From positions 62,001-126,000 of the forward strand of contig NZ_MDHN01000021.1 of NCBI RefSeq assembly GCF_001757105.1: a stretch of 64,000 bases of DNA, read 5' to 3'. The position numbers and the translations under genes are program-made. The notes beneath the pieces are model-generated. The model saw only the letters and a program-made list of their open reading frames with translations, was not told the DNA's origin and did no database searches. The stretch is from Alteromonas confluentis. Its GTDB lineage: Bacteria > Pseudomonadota > Gammaproteobacteria > Enterobacterales > Alteromonadaceae. Every line of letters starts with the position of its first letter. The stretch's first letter is position 1. Below, piece after piece: positions 7,743-16,723 of this stretch.

Positions 7743-8407
7743 GCTGTCACCCCGTTGCGGTTATAGCGGTACAACAGCGCCATCAATAGGAATGAAAACA
7801 CCAATAAGCCAAACGCTAACGCGTGCGCCTTACCGTACTCCATGGCTTCCACGTGCTCGAACAGCGCGATAGACAATACCTGCGTTTCGCCAGGAATGTT
7901 GCCACCAATCATGAGAACTACACCAAATTCGCCCACTGTATGAGCAAAGCTCAAGCCCAGCGCCACCATAAAGGCTGGCTTACAAATTGGCATAATGATG
8001 CGGCGGAAGCGGGACCATTTCGACATGCCCATGGTGCGCGCCACATCAATGTATCGGTTATCCAGTTGAAGGAAACTCGCGTAAAGCGGTTGTACTGCAA
8101 ACGGCAAAGAATATATTAGTGAGCCGATCACTAGCCCGGCAAATGAAAACGCCAATTGCTCACCAGTAATAAGCTGCCAAAGTTCTCCTGCGACGGCATT
8201 CGGAGAAAAAACCACCAGCAGATAAAATCCCAGAACGGTGGGCGGTAATACAAGCGGTAACGCGACGACAGCAAGCACCAGGTTTTTCGCTTTGTGTTGC
8301 CAACGCGACAACTTCCAGGCCAGCGGCGTGGCAATAAGCATCAATAACACACTGGTGAAAAGCGCCAATTTCAGCGTTAACCAGATAGCGTCAATATCGC
8401 TTTGCAT
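7730..8407 (-). CDS. modB: Molybdate ABC transporter permease
   Basis: 225 aa inner-membrane protein with about five transmembrane segments. The binding-protein-dependent transport motif that contacts ModC is seen around DVARTMGMSKWSRFRRIIMP, with the following Pro and the downstream GEFGVVLMIGGN typical of ModB. It carries molybdate through the membrane. It follows modA by ten bases and overlaps modC. Confidence 0.93.
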   Translation of the reverse strand: MQSDIDAIWLTLKLALFTSVLLMLIATPLAWKLSRWQHKAKNLVLAVVALPLVLPPTVLGFYLLVVFSPNAVAGELWQLITGEQLAFSFAGLVIGSLIYSLPFAVQPLYASFLQLDNRYIDVARTMGMSKWSRFRRIIMPICKPAFMVALGLSFAHTVGEFGVVLMIGGNIPGETQVLSIALFEHVEAMEYGKAHALAFGLLVFSFLLMALLYRYNRNGVTAWKS

Positions 8408-8417
8408 TTATCGGCAC

Positions 8418-9173
8418 CTACCTTTTACCGGCTGATTGGTATCCCCAATCCATGAGGCTTTTTTGCACCTTTGCAGAAAGGAGATATTGCATAAAGCGAC
8501 GGGCGGCATACGGATGCGCGCTGTCTTTGATGATCACCATTTTTTGAACGATTGGCGCATGATAATCATCAGGAATGAGCAGATAAGAATAATTGCTGCG
8601 CTTAACCAGCGACCAAGCGACAAACGCATCATCCACATTTCCCGAAGTAAAATACTGATACGTCTGCAGTATATTTTTGCCCTGTACTTGTCTGAACGGT
8701 AGCGCAGTGTCAGCTGGTAGTGTGCCCAATGCCTGAGAGGCGGCCAGCCCATATGGAGCTAATTTGGGGTTGGCAATGGCCACAGGCTTGTCGAATTTTC
8801 GGGAAACAAAAGCGTTAAGTGAATCCGGCGCACCGCTGCGAGAAACTAATGCCAGGCGGCCAGTAGCATATGAGCGAAGGGTTTGTTTTTCTGCCAATCC
8901 TTCCGCCACCAGCTTTTCAGGACGCAAAGCATCAGCAGAAAGGAATACGTCAAACGGCGCGCCGTGCTGAATTTGCGCATACAGCGTGCCACTCGAACTT
9001 ACTGTAATAATGGGTTTAATACCGGTTTTCTTTTCAAACGCTTCAGCAAAATGCTTAACAGGTTGGGCGAAATTAGCAGCAACAGCAATATTCACCTGCT
9101 GCTCGTCGGCATGGGCAAAAACATTGAACATCACAACAAGGACACACAACGCTTTTACTATCCATCTGTTCAT
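8418..9173 (-). CDS. modA: Periplasmic molybdate-binding protein
   Basis: 251 aa. A signal peptide (MNRWIVKALCVLVVMFNVFA, cut near AHA) precedes a type 2 periplasmic binding fold with VAVAANFAQPV-like and SSSGTLYAQIQHGAPFDVFLSAD segments characteristic of ModA. It captures molybdate (or tungstate) for ModBC. The start at 9173 is chosen because AGGATC lies upstream and the protein then begins directly with the signal peptide; the longer frame from 9209 runs into moaE. It is 17 bases after the moaE stop. Confidence 0.92.
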   Translation of the reverse strand: MNRWIVKALCVLVVMFNVFAHADEQQVNIAVAANFAQPVKHFAEAFEKKTGIKPIITVSSSGTLYAQIQHGAPFDVFLSADALRPEKLVAEGLAEKQTLRSYATGRLALVSRSGAPDSLNAFVSRKFDKPVAIANPKLAPYGLAASQALGTLPADTALPFRQVQGKNILQTYQYFTSGNVDDAFVAWSLVKRSNYSYLLIPDDYHAPIVQKMVIIKDSAHPYAARRFMQYLLSAKVQKSLMDWGYQSAGKR

Positions 9174-9190
9174 AATGATCCTGATAAATT

Positions 9191-9649
9191 TTATTTTTGA
9201 TTCAGCCACTTCATGGCCGCTTCTTCATCGCTAGCTTTTGCTGCAACCCAGGTTGCGTCGCCGTCTTGATGCTCTTTCTTCCATAGGGGCACCGATTTTT
9301 TCAGCATATCCATAACAAATTCAGCCGCTTCAAATGCGGCCTTACGATGACTAGCGGCACAACCCACCCACACAATAGGCTCGTGATTACCCACAAACCC
9401 ATATCGATGCACAATACCGGCACTGCGAAGATCAAACTGCATTTTCGCCTGTTCGAGTAATTTCATCATCGCGGCTTCAGTCATTCCTGGATAATGCTCC
9501 AGGCTAATGCCGTCTATGCCGCCTTCATTGTTGTAATCCCGCACCAAGCCGGTGAAGGTAACAATGGCACCTGCATTCGTCGCCTTTGCTTTCAATCGTG
9601 TGTTGTATGCCTGTTCATCAAGGGCGGCATCGGTGACTTCTGCAAACAT
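9191..9649 (-). CDS. moaE: Molybdopterin synthase large subunit
   Basis: 152 aa. With MoaD it transfers two sulfurs to cyclic pyranopterin monophosphate to make molybdopterin. The catalytic Lys region is intact (MLKKSVPLWKKE, about residues 117-128), as are the HRYG and SHRKAAF segments of the family. The start codon follows the moaD stop directly (TAAATG), and its ribosome site GGAGG is formed by the codons for the last two glycines of MoaD. Confidence 0.94.
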   Translation of the reverse strand: MFAEVTDAALDEQAYNTRLKAKATNAGAIVTFTGLVRDYNNEGGIDGISLEHYPGMTEAAMMKLLEQAKMQFDLRSAGIVHRYGFVGNHEPIVWVGCAASHRKAAFEAAEFVMDMLKKSVPLWKKEHQDGDATWVAAKASDEEAAMKWLNQK

Positions 9650-9898
9650 TTAGCCTCCGGTTACGGGCGGGAAAAAAGCCACTTCGTCGTTGTCTTTGAT
9701 CTGACTATCGTCGTCACCCAACTCCTGATTTACCGCACACAGTACGCCGTCTGCCAGTACCTGCTGCCAATTCGCTGAACGCGCTGCGAGCATCGATTTA
9801 AGCTGAGAAACCGTACTGCATCCATCAGGCAATGGTAAAGCCAGGCTGTCTTCACCCGTGATCTCCCGGACCTGAGCAAAGGTCTTTATATTAATCAT
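9650..9898 (-). CDS. moaD: Molybdopterin synthase sulfur-carrier subunit
   Basis: 82 aa, ubiquitin-like fold expected. It ends in VAFFPPVTGG; the terminal Gly-Gly is adenylated by MoeB and then becomes a thiocarboxylate. MINIKTFAQVREI at the start is typical of MoaD. The start at 9898 is used rather than 9919 because it lies five bases after the moaC stop with GGAG just upstream. MoeB, which activates it, is encoded divergently at 10991. Confidence 0.92.
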   Translation of the reverse strand: MINIKTFAQVREITGEDSLALPLPDGCSTVSQLKSMLAARSANWQQVLADGVLCAVNQELGDDDSQIKDNDEVAFFPPVTGG

Positions 9899-9903
9899 GC
9901 ACC

Positions 9904-10380
9904 TTACTCCGCCAGCCACTCGCCAGTTTTACCGCCGCGCTTCTCGAGAACGCGCACACCTTCCAGGCGCATACCAGGGTCGATGGCTTTACACATATCA
10001 AATAAGGTCAGAAGTGCAACATTTACCCCCGTTAACGCTTCCATCTCCACGCCGGTTTTACCGCTAACTTTACAAAAGCAGGTGGTGCGAATGCGTTTTA
10101 AATCGGTCTGCAATTCAAAGTCAATATCGACTTTATTCAGCGCCAGCGGATGGCATAATGGAATAAGGTCGGCACAGCGTTTCGCGCCCTGAATACCCGC
10201 CACCCGGGCCACAGCGAACACGTCGCCTTTCATCACCTTGTGATCAGATATTGCTGTAATCACTTCATCAGAAACATGCAGAAACCCTTCTGCCATCGCT
10301 TCTCTTCGTGTTTCCTGTTTGTCAGATACGTCCACCATGTTGGCTTCGCCACTAGCATTTAAATGACTAAACCCCGCCAT
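9904..10380 (-). CDS. moaC: Cyclic pyranopterin monophosphate synthase
   Basis: 158 aa. It makes the cyclic pyranopterin from the product of MoaA. The family signature is visible: GEANMVDVSDK near the N-terminus, KGDVFAVARVAGIQGAK, LIPLCHPL, and VGMEALTG-like VEMEALTGV. The start codon overlaps the moaB stop (TAATG). No moaA is present in this window, so the first enzyme of the pathway must be encoded elsewhere. Confidence 0.94.
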   Translation of the reverse strand: MAGFSHLNASGEANMVDVSDKQETRREAMAEGFLHVSDEVITAISDHKVMKGDVFAVARVAGIQGAKRCADLIPLCHPLALNKVDIDFELQTDLKRIRTTCFCKVSGKTGVEMEALTGVNVALLTLFDMCKAIDPGMRLEGVRVLEKRGGKTGEWLAE

Positions 10381-10886
10381 TACAGCTCTCCGGTGAGATG
10401 TTTCACAAAGTTACAAGGGCGGTATTCTGAATCTAGTTGGCTTTTAATGATGCCATCCCAAGCAGTGCGGCAAGCGCCTGTGCTGCCTGGTAAGCAGAAA
10501 ATCACCGTGCGGTTAGCAAAACCCGCAATGGCCCGTGACTGCACAGTAGATGTGCCAATTTCCTGAAAACTTAAATGACGAAACAGTTCACCGAAACCAT
10601 CAACGGTTTTATCAAACAGTACCGACAAGGCTTCAGGGGTAGAATCGCGGTGTGTAAATCCCGTTCCGCCCGTTACCAGAATGCCGTGAATATCAGCATC
10701 GGCAATCCAGGCCGATACAATGGCGCGCTGGGCGTAGATATCATCTTTCACCAGGTCGCGGGCGGTTAGTGTATGGCCAGCGGCTTCCAGGGCTTCAACC
10801 AGGTACGCACCAGAGGTGTCGCTTTCCAGTGTTCGTGTGTCTGAGATAGTAAGAACGGCAAGATTCAGTGATACTGCTGATGACAT
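10380..10886 (-). CDS. moaB: Molybdenum cofactor biosynthesis protein B
   Basis: 168 aa of the MoaB/MogA family, which adenylates molybdopterin before metal insertion. Motifs seen: LTISDTR near residue 12, ILVTGGTGFTHRDSTPEA (the substrate-binding GGTG loop) and CLPGSTGACRTAWDGII near the end. It is the first gene of the moaB-C-D-E-modA-B-C run, with an AGGA ribosome site six bases before the ATG. A MogA role cannot be excluded from sequence alone. Confidence 0.9.
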   Translation of the reverse strand: MSSAVSLNLAVLTISDTRTLESDTSGAYLVEALEAAGHTLTARDLVKDDIYAQRAIVSAWIADADIHGILVTGGTGFTHRDSTPEALSVLFDKTVDGFGELFRHLSFQEIGTSTVQSRAIAGFANRTVIFCLPGSTGACRTAWDGIIKSQLDSEYRPCNFVKHLTGEL

Positions 10887-10908
10887 GAAAATTCCTGATA
10901 AATTTCAT

Positions 10909-10964
10909 CCAGGTTGTGACAAATCGTCGTTTCCAATACGATATCTGAAAATCGACCAACCTGG
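10909..10964. promoter_or_regulatory. Divergent moaB/moeB control region with inverted repeat
   Basis: CCAGGTTG (10909-10916) and CAACCTGG (10957-10964) form an eight-base inverted repeat across the 104-base divergent spacer. The right arm lies inside a further palindrome, GACCA-ACC-TGGTC (10954-10966). This may be an operator shared by the two directions. I cannot match it to a ModE site. Confidence 0.4.
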
Positions 10965-10990
10965 TCGGTGACTGAGATTAATAAATTACT

Positions 10991-11752
10991 ATGCCAGATA
11001 CTTTAACGCATACTCAAGCTATGCGATACAACCGCCACATTGTATTGCCCCAATTTGATATAGATGGACAGGAAAAACTGCTGAACGCCCGTATTCTGCT
11101 CATTGGAATGGGCGGCCTGGGCAATGCTGTAGCACAAAGCCTGGCTGCTGGCGGCGTGGGTGCACTCACGTTGATAGACGACGACAAGGTAGAGCAACAT
11201 AATTTACCCCGCCAAATTTTGTTCACCGATGCTGACTGCGGCCAATTTAAAGTCGACGCGGCCCGCTCCCGGCTCGGCGCACTGGCACCGGACTGCCGCA
11301 TTACGCCCCTGCGTGCCCGCTTAAGTGATGAAGCATTGCTGGAGCAAGCCAGTCAGCATGACATCATCGTCGATTGCACAGACAACCTTGCCAGTCGGCG
11401 ACAAATTAATCAGGTGAGCGTTCAAGCGGGTATTCCCCTGATAAGCGGGGCAGCAATCCGTTTTGAGGGACAGCTATTTGTTAGCGTACCGGGTGACGGT
11501 AAGGCCTGCTACGGCTGTGTAGAAAAGCGCTTTCACATGGCAGAACTAAGCTGCAATGAAGCCGGCATTCTTTCACCGGTGGTAAGTATGATTGGTATTG
11601 CACAAGCACACCTGGTAATGCAATGCCTCAGCGGATTTGGCACACTACCCACGGGTGAACTGCAATTATTCGATGGCCTCAATTTTCAGTGGCAAAAATT
11701 TAAAGTATCGCCTCATCCAGCATGCGACATCTGTAACAATACGGCAGAATAA
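10991..11752 (+). CDS. moeB: Molybdopterin-synthase adenylyltransferase
   Basis: 253 aa, MoeB/ThiF E1-like family. It activates the MoaD C-terminal glycine with ATP. Seen: the nucleotide-binding GMGGLGNAVAQSL loop (about residue 40), the Asp pair IDDDKVEQHNLPRQ, the DCTDNLASR segment, and two zinc CxxC motifs (CYGC about residue 172, CDIC about residue 246). Given the moa genes opposite, MoeB is favoured over ThiF. No clear ribosome site. A gene for an aspartoacylase-like protein starts three bases after its stop. Confidence 0.9.
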   Translation: MPDTLTHTQAMRYNRHIVLPQFDIDGQEKLLNARILLIGMGGLGNAVAQSLAAGGVGALTLIDDDKVEQHNLPRQILFTDADCGQFKVDAARSRLGALAPDCRITPLRARLSDEALLEQASQHDIIVDCTDNLASRRQINQVSVQAGIPLISGAAIRFEGQLFVSVPGDGKACYGCVEKRFHMAELSCNEAGILSPVVSMIGIAQAHLVMQCLSGFGTLPTGELQLFDGLNFQWQKFKVSPHPACDICNNTAE

Positions 11753-11755
11753 ATA

Positions 11756-12877
11756 ATGACAACAATGACCAAGTCCCACATGGTGGTGGCACAAAATGCC
11801 TCTGGCAGAAGTATGAATGTGCCGATTTACCGGTTCAAAGGCGCGGTGCCAGGGCCAACGGTGTACATTCAAAGCTCTATTCACGGTGCAGAGGTACAGG
11901 GAAATGTGGTGATTTATCAGCTAATCCAGGCTTTAAAAGAGCAGGATGTGGCCGGTGAAATCATTCTGGTGCCGAACTGTAATCCTATTGGCACAAATAT
12001 AAAAGCTGGCGAGTACACGTTAGGCCGCTTCGACCCGGTTAACGGTACCAACTGGAACCGAGGGTATTTCTTCGATGAAGAAAAGGTGTATGCATTCGCC
12101 GATACGGTAAACGAGAACGACGATATTAGTACCATTCGTGATGACTTTCTTACCTATTGGGCAGAATGTATCGCGGAAAAACTGGCTTCTCCCTGGGGAT
12201 TAGGCTTAGCCCAACAGCTAAACCTGAAACTACAACAACTGGCGGTGAACGCAGACTTTGTGCTCGATTTGCACAATGGGCCAGTGTCTACCCGCCACGT
12301 TTATATTCCTGAATATGCGAAAGATTCAGCCACGCTGTTTAACTTTCCACATTGTATTTTTATTCCTAACAAATTTGCCGGCGCACTAGACGAGGCCACC
12401 TTTTGCCCGTGGTGGACGTTGCAAGACGCACTTTCAGCCCGATTTGGTCGTAGCATTCAATTTGGTATCGAGGCGTTCACCCTGGAAATGGGCAGTCAGG
12501 AAGTCATTCAATTCTCTGAAGGGAAAGTGGATGCAAAGAGTATTCTTACCTATCTGACGGCCAAAAATGCTTTACCCCACTCCTCCCTTGCGCCTGCGGC
12601 CATGAAAAGAGTGGGCGTTATGCTCAAGGACTACAAAACCCTGTTTACCCAATGGGGTGGCATGGTGGAATACTGCGTGAAGCCCGGGGATTGGGTTAAG
12701 CGTGGCGAGACAATTGCCAGGGTGCTGAACATCGACGAACTGGACACCGAAGCTGGCTGTTTTGCGGTAGAAGCCCCCTGCGACCTAATACCAATGCTGC
12801 ATTTTCCGTCGGCGTCAGTGCTCAGCGGCACACAATTATTTAAGGTATTCACGAACTACTTCACACTCACGGAGTAA
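11756..12877 (+). CDS. Succinylglutamate desuccinylase/aspartoacylase family protein
   Basis: 373 aa zinc carboxypeptidase-like (M14-related AstE/AspA) hydrolase. The active-site set looks complete: HGAE zinc motif (about residue 43), NGTNWNR with the substrate Arg, the second zinc His in VLDLHNGP, and the general-base Glu in FTLEMG. The C-terminal domain resembles a lipoyl-like beta fold. It removes an acyl group from an N-acyl amino acid or similar amide; the exact substrate is unknown. It starts three bases after moeB and is probably cotranscribed, although the biochemical link is unclear. Confidence 0.82.
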   Translation: MTTMTKSHMVVAQNASGRSMNVPIYRFKGAVPGPTVYIQSSIHGAEVQGNVVIYQLIQALKEQDVAGEIILVPNCNPIGTNIKAGEYTLGRFDPVNGTNWNRGYFFDEEKVYAFADTVNENDDISTIRDDFLTYWAECIAEKLASPWGLGLAQQLNLKLQQLAVNADFVLDLHNGPVSTRHVYIPEYAKDSATLFNFPHCIFIPNKFAGALDEATFCPWWTLQDALSARFGRSIQFGIEAFTLEMGSQEVIQFSEGKVDAKSILTYLTAKNALPHSSLAPAAMKRVGVMLKDYKTLFTQWGGMVEYCVKPGDWVKRGETIARVLNIDELDTEAGCFAVEAPCDLIPMLHFPSASVLSGTQLFKVFTNYFTLTE

Positions 12878-12914
12878 ACGTAGCGCAAAAATATGGCGCA
12901 TAATCACACAATAA

Positions 12915-12949
12915 AAAAGCCCGATTTTCTCACAGAGATCGGGCTTTTT
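12915..12949. terminator. Bidirectional terminator between convergent genes
   Basis: AAAAGCCCGAT, loop, ATCGGGCTTTTT. T-tracts on both strands fit termination of both the aspartoacylase-like gene and the opposing metalloprotease gene. Confidence 0.9.
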
Positions 12950-12971
12950 GATGTGTAAAGGAGCGTATTTT

Positions 12972-15353
12972 TTAAATTGGCGAGCCCGGTGGAAGCGGCT
13001 TCACGTCGAATGCCCCTGGCCACTTGCCTGTGTCGAAGTATACGCCAAGCTGATCATGTAGCACCTCAGAGCCGGCGAACTTGCTGTCGTCGTCTAGCCA
13101 GTCGGCAAATTTCAGTACCGCATCATCGATTACCAGCTTCACTTCCGGTGCCAGATCATCAGACATCGCGGTTTTCATTACCGCATTAAGTGCAACTAAA
13201 CGAAGACGGGCGTTGAGTCCGTAGTCGGCTTGTTTGTTGTCGTACCAATGCAGCTTGAAAATCCGCTCCACGATTTGCTCAACGCTGGGAATACCCCGAC
13301 TCTGACTGGCCTGCCAGGAAAGACGGTTTAGCCGCTCTGGCGCAAGCAACAAGGTTAAACTGTAGTTTGCTGCGGCTTCAGCGGCAGAGACCGGATCAAA
13401 AGCCAAGCCCATACGACTATTAAATTGCTCACGGGTAATATCATCGCCAAAGGCGGTCGGAGGAATAAGTGATAGCAGCTCAGTAGGCAGCTCGAGGAAC
13501 GCTGGGGATGTCGCTTCCAAAAGTTGCTTAAGCGCTTGCTTCTGACGCTCTGCCGCCACAAACGTCACCCCTTTCGGTTTGTCATAATCGCCCTTGCGCT
13601 CGTACTCATAATTCAATCCGCCAATTTGCTTCGCCACGGATTCAAGCTGATAGCGATGCGAGAGATACACGGGCACCAACGCATCTTCAATAGACGATAA
13701 GCTCGCATTGTCAGCAATGGTATTCAGCCCCATATTTGCCAAGGCCAGCTTCCGTATTTTTACCATCTCGTCGAACGCTTTAAGTGGGTCACTGCCGTTA
13801 TCCCACATATGACCATTGCTTGATGGATGCGAGGAGGAACGGGTATCCCAGTCGGTTTTAAACGCCAGTCCCTGCGCTCTCGATTGCGATAATAATGCAG
13901 CCAGGCCCGCTTGTTCGGCTTCTGCCGTGGCGTAATCCTGATAACCATAGGCAATCGTATGCAGATCCCATTTGCCCATACCGGTTGCATAGGCGTTATC
14001 CAGTACAATTTTATCGTTTTTCACCGACAACATGGGGTGAGGATAATCCATCACCGATTCACGGCCGTTCTCACTGGCGGCGAAGTTATGGGCAATACCA
14101 AGAGTGTGGCCAACTTCGTGTGCCGCCAACTGACGGATGCGGGCCAACGCCATTTCCTTTTGCGCTTCTGTGGTTTGTTCACCATCAAATGGGCTGGTCA
14201 GGCCCAGTGCGATGAGAAAATCCTGACGAACACGTAATGAGCCCAGGGTAACATTTCCTTTCAGAATTTCACCGGTGCGGGGATCACGCACAGAATAACC
14301 GTAAGACCAGCCCCGGGTAGCACGGTGTACCCAGTGAATCATGTTATAGCGCAGATCCATGGGGTCGGCGCCCTCAGGCAACACTTTCACCTGAAACGCA
14401 TCTTTGTAACCTATGGCCTCAAACGCTTGATTCCACCAACTCGTTCCCTCACGAAGTGCACTCATGACAGGTTCAGGGATACCTGGGTCGAGATAATACA
14501 CAATCGGTTCGACGGCTTCGCTGACATCGGCATCCACATCTTTTTTGTGTAACCGGTGACGAGAAATATACTTCACTTCTGTGGGTTCGGTGATATCCGT
14601 GGCGTAATCAAAGTAACCCTGTTTCCAGAAGCCCGAATAAGGGTTATACGCGCGAGGAGAATAGCCCTCTTCAGGTAATTCAACGAAGGAATGATGCAGA
14701 TGCACTGTTAGGCTTTCTGCTGATGGCGTAACCTGGCTCACGTAGTCCCCAGGATTGCTTCCCGCAAAGGTAACAATGGCTTCCAGTTCAGTATTTTTTG
14801 GAAACGCTTTGCTGCGAGGCATAAATACGGCACTTCGGGCGGCATCAACGTTATAGCTGCCTTGCTTAGCTCTCGATAACCGTTTAGCCACGCCATGCAC
14901 ATCACTAAGCAGGTACTGGGTGTAATCCACCAGCACGCCGTTGCTGCTTGCCGCAACGGCAGTAAAACCAGCCAACACGGAATCGGCAAAAGCTTCATCG
15001 ATACTTGCCAGTTCAGCGGCATTTTCAGACACCGAGCGATAGCGGGTATTAAGCTCTTTCATCAACAACTTATTACCGTGTCGTTCAAAAGCCACCAGAT
15101 GGGCTTCCCCTAACTGACCGCGATCCAAACCAATATCGTTGGAACCTACACCTTGAGGCAGACTGGTCTGCAGTAACATCTGTTCATCGAGTTTGTTCAC
15201 GTGCAGGTATATTTTGTCGCTGCTCGCATCGTAATAGAACGGCAAATAGCCATCCTTGCGAATCATGTCTTTGGTGAATTCTGTCACCGACGGCAACGCG
15301 GCCCACAGTGGCGTGCTAACCATCAATAACAGAAACGTCAGGGATTTGCGCAA
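12972..15353 (-). CDS. Secreted zinc-dependent metalloprotease (metzincin-like)
   Basis: 793 aa. A signal peptide (MRKSLTFLLLMVSTPLWA) sends it to the periplasm or outside. The catalytic motif HEVGHTLGIAHNF is near residues 405-417, with a Met-turn-like VMDYPHP about 20 residues later, as in metzincin-type peptidases of the DUF5117/DUF4953 family. The N-terminal half (about 20-330) is beta-rich. The start codon is TTG, with GGAG eight bases upstream; no better ATG exists nearby. It probably degrades extracellular or periplasmic protein. It stands alone between two aspartoacylase-like genes. Confidence 0.88.
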   Translation of the reverse strand: MRKSLTFLLLMVSTPLWAALPSVTEFTKDMIRKDGYLPFYYDASSDKIYLHVNKLDEQMLLQTSLPQGVGSNDIGLDRGQLGEAHLVAFERHGNKLLMKELNTRYRSVSENAAELASIDEAFADSVLAGFTAVAASSNGVLVDYTQYLLSDVHGVAKRLSRAKQGSYNVDAARSAVFMPRSKAFPKNTELEAIVTFAGSNPGDYVSQVTPSAESLTVHLHHSFVELPEEGYSPRAYNPYSGFWKQGYFDYATDITEPTEVKYISRHRLHKKDVDADVSEAVEPIVYYLDPGIPEPVMSALREGTSWWNQAFEAIGYKDAFQVKVLPEGADPMDLRYNMIHWVHRATRGWSYGYSVRDPRTGEILKGNVTLGSLRVRQDFLIALGLTSPFDGEQTTEAQKEMALARIRQLAAHEVGHTLGIAHNFAASENGRESVMDYPHPMLSVKNDKIVLDNAYATGMGKWDLHTIAYGYQDYATAEAEQAGLAALLSQSRAQGLAFKTDWDTRSSSHPSSNGHMWDNGSDPLKAFDEMVKIRKLALANMGLNTIADNASLSSIEDALVPVYLSHRYQLESVAKQIGGLNYEYERKGDYDKPKGVTFVAAERQKQALKQLLEATSPAFLELPTELLSLIPPTAFGDDITREQFNSRMGLAFDPVSAAEAAANYSLTLLLAPERLNRLSWQASQSRGIPSVEQIVERIFKLHWYDNKQADYGLNARLRLVALNAVMKTAMSDDLAPEVKLVIDDAVLKFADWLDDDSKFAGSEVLHDQLGVYFDTGKWPGAFDVKPLPPGSPI

Positions 15354-15671
15354 AGTGAGTTCTCCATGTTAATGCTGCATTTGTTGTTATTTATTTTCTA
15401 CTGGCTGACTGGTGGCGAAGCATCGAAGGCACCTTGTTAAATTATTAAGTCAGCTGAAAACGGCTATTCGCTGCCATTTACTATCCTACCCTACCCTGAA
15501 AATTCAAACGCTGGCAACCGCTCTCGATCAATATGGGCGGTTTTGCGATTAAGGTGCATGGCCAGTAGATAGCCAAGATGACCTGTCCCGTTGATCTGCG
15601 TCAACGCACAAAAAACCGCAGTGACTATGCTCTCAATGAATGCTAAACGATAAGCGAATACAGGATGAATT
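15354..15671. other. 318-base intergenic region without a gene
   Basis: The region separates the divergent metalloprotease and the following aspartoacylase-like gene and must hold both promoters. I see no convincing ORF, hairpin or repeat, only an AGGATG ribosome site just before 15672. Confidence 0.6.
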
Positions 15672-16703
15672 ATGACCGCAGCGTTTCGGGACTACAGTAT
15701 CGAACAGAATGGTGTGTACCATTTTTATGATCTCAATCCCGGGATCTTGCCTCAAACACCTTCAGAAGTAATTCAACAATTACCCGGCCCATCCGTGCTG
15801 CACATTAACGGCCGAACTGATGGCTGTCGTGTTATCACCGCGCTGATCCACGGCGACAGTGCGAACAGTTTGCGTGCCCTGTTAGCAACGCTGAAAGACG
15901 GAGGCGCACCGGCAACCAACGTGAAGGTGATTATTGTCTCTGTCGAAGCGGCAAAATTAACACCGGTGTTTAGCCATTCATATTTACCCGGCCAGCGAGA
16001 TTTAAATCGTTGTTTTCGCGAGCCCTTTCTCTATCAATCTGATCACCTTGCCAATCGGCTGTTAAATTATCTTGAAACATGGCGTCCGGAATCCGTGGTC
16101 GATATTCACGATACCCTGGCCATGACGCACGCCTTTGCAATATCAGTATGTGAAAATCATGCACATAAAGTGCTTGCGTCTTACTTCACCGATTTACTGA
16201 TTTTTTCGCCCATCAGTATTGGCGCCTTAACCGATTTAAACATTGGGTGTCCGATCATTTCAGTGCATGCGCCCAGTGATTATGCAGGTATTCAGCAGTG
16301 CAACCTGTATAAAAACCTCATGCGATTCTGGCAGACCGATGTGTTGCAGCAACAACAAGAAGTGAGCGTGCTTTCACAACCCAGAAGATTGGAACTACGA
16401 CGCAGTGCGGCGCTGACGTTTTCTGATAAACCGGTTTTCGGTGTGAATTGTACTCTACGGCAGGATATTGAAAATTGCAGCTTTACCGTTCAGCACCCCG
16501 GCGATGTACTGGGCTGGGTTGATCATAACAAGCTCGCGCATTTTCGTGTGGTGGGTCGAGCGCCGAGAGAGAAAGTGTCTGACTTTTTCTGTGCCGATGA
16601 TAACAGTCTCACGGTAGCCCAACCGATGAAACTGTTTGTGTTAGGTAAAAGTACCGACCTGGCCAAATCGAATTGCCTGTTTTACTTCAGTACCGGTAGC
16701 TAG
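15672..16703 (+). CDS. Aspartoacylase-like protein with altered active site
   Basis: 343 aa. The overall pattern follows the succinylglutamate desuccinylase/aspartoacylase fold: an Ile-His-Gly motif after a beta strand, RDLNRCFREP, and VVDIHDT. However, the zinc motif HxxE reads HGDS (about residue 58), so the metal-binding Glu is replaced by Ser. The segment where the general-base Glu is expected reads ISVHAP. The Arg and second His remain. It may bind metal differently, may be a non-catalytic relative, or may have another substrate. It is not part of the moeB transcript. An AGGATG ribosome site precedes the start. Confidence 0.7.
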   Translation: MTAAFRDYSIEQNGVYHFYDLNPGILPQTPSEVIQQLPGPSVLHINGRTDGCRVITALIHGDSANSLRALLATLKDGGAPATNVKVIIVSVEAAKLTPVFSHSYLPGQRDLNRCFREPFLYQSDHLANRLLNYLETWRPESVVDIHDTLAMTHAFAISVCENHAHKVLASYFTDLLIFSPISIGALTDLNIGCPIISVHAPSDYAGIQQCNLYKNLMRFWQTDVLQQQQEVSVLSQPRRLELRRSAALTFSDKPVFGVNCTLRQDIENCSFTVQHPGDVLGWVDHNKLAHFRVVGRAPREKVSDFFCADDNSLTVAQPMKLFVLGKSTDLAKSNCLFYFSTGS

Positions 16704-16723
16704 CGCTTCAAACAAGGCCGGTG

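Noticed and set aside
10887..10990. Molybdenum-cofactor riboswitch before moaB
   Set aside because: The spacer is only 104 bases and shows none of the conserved stem pattern expected upstream of moaA; only a simple inverted repeat is seen.
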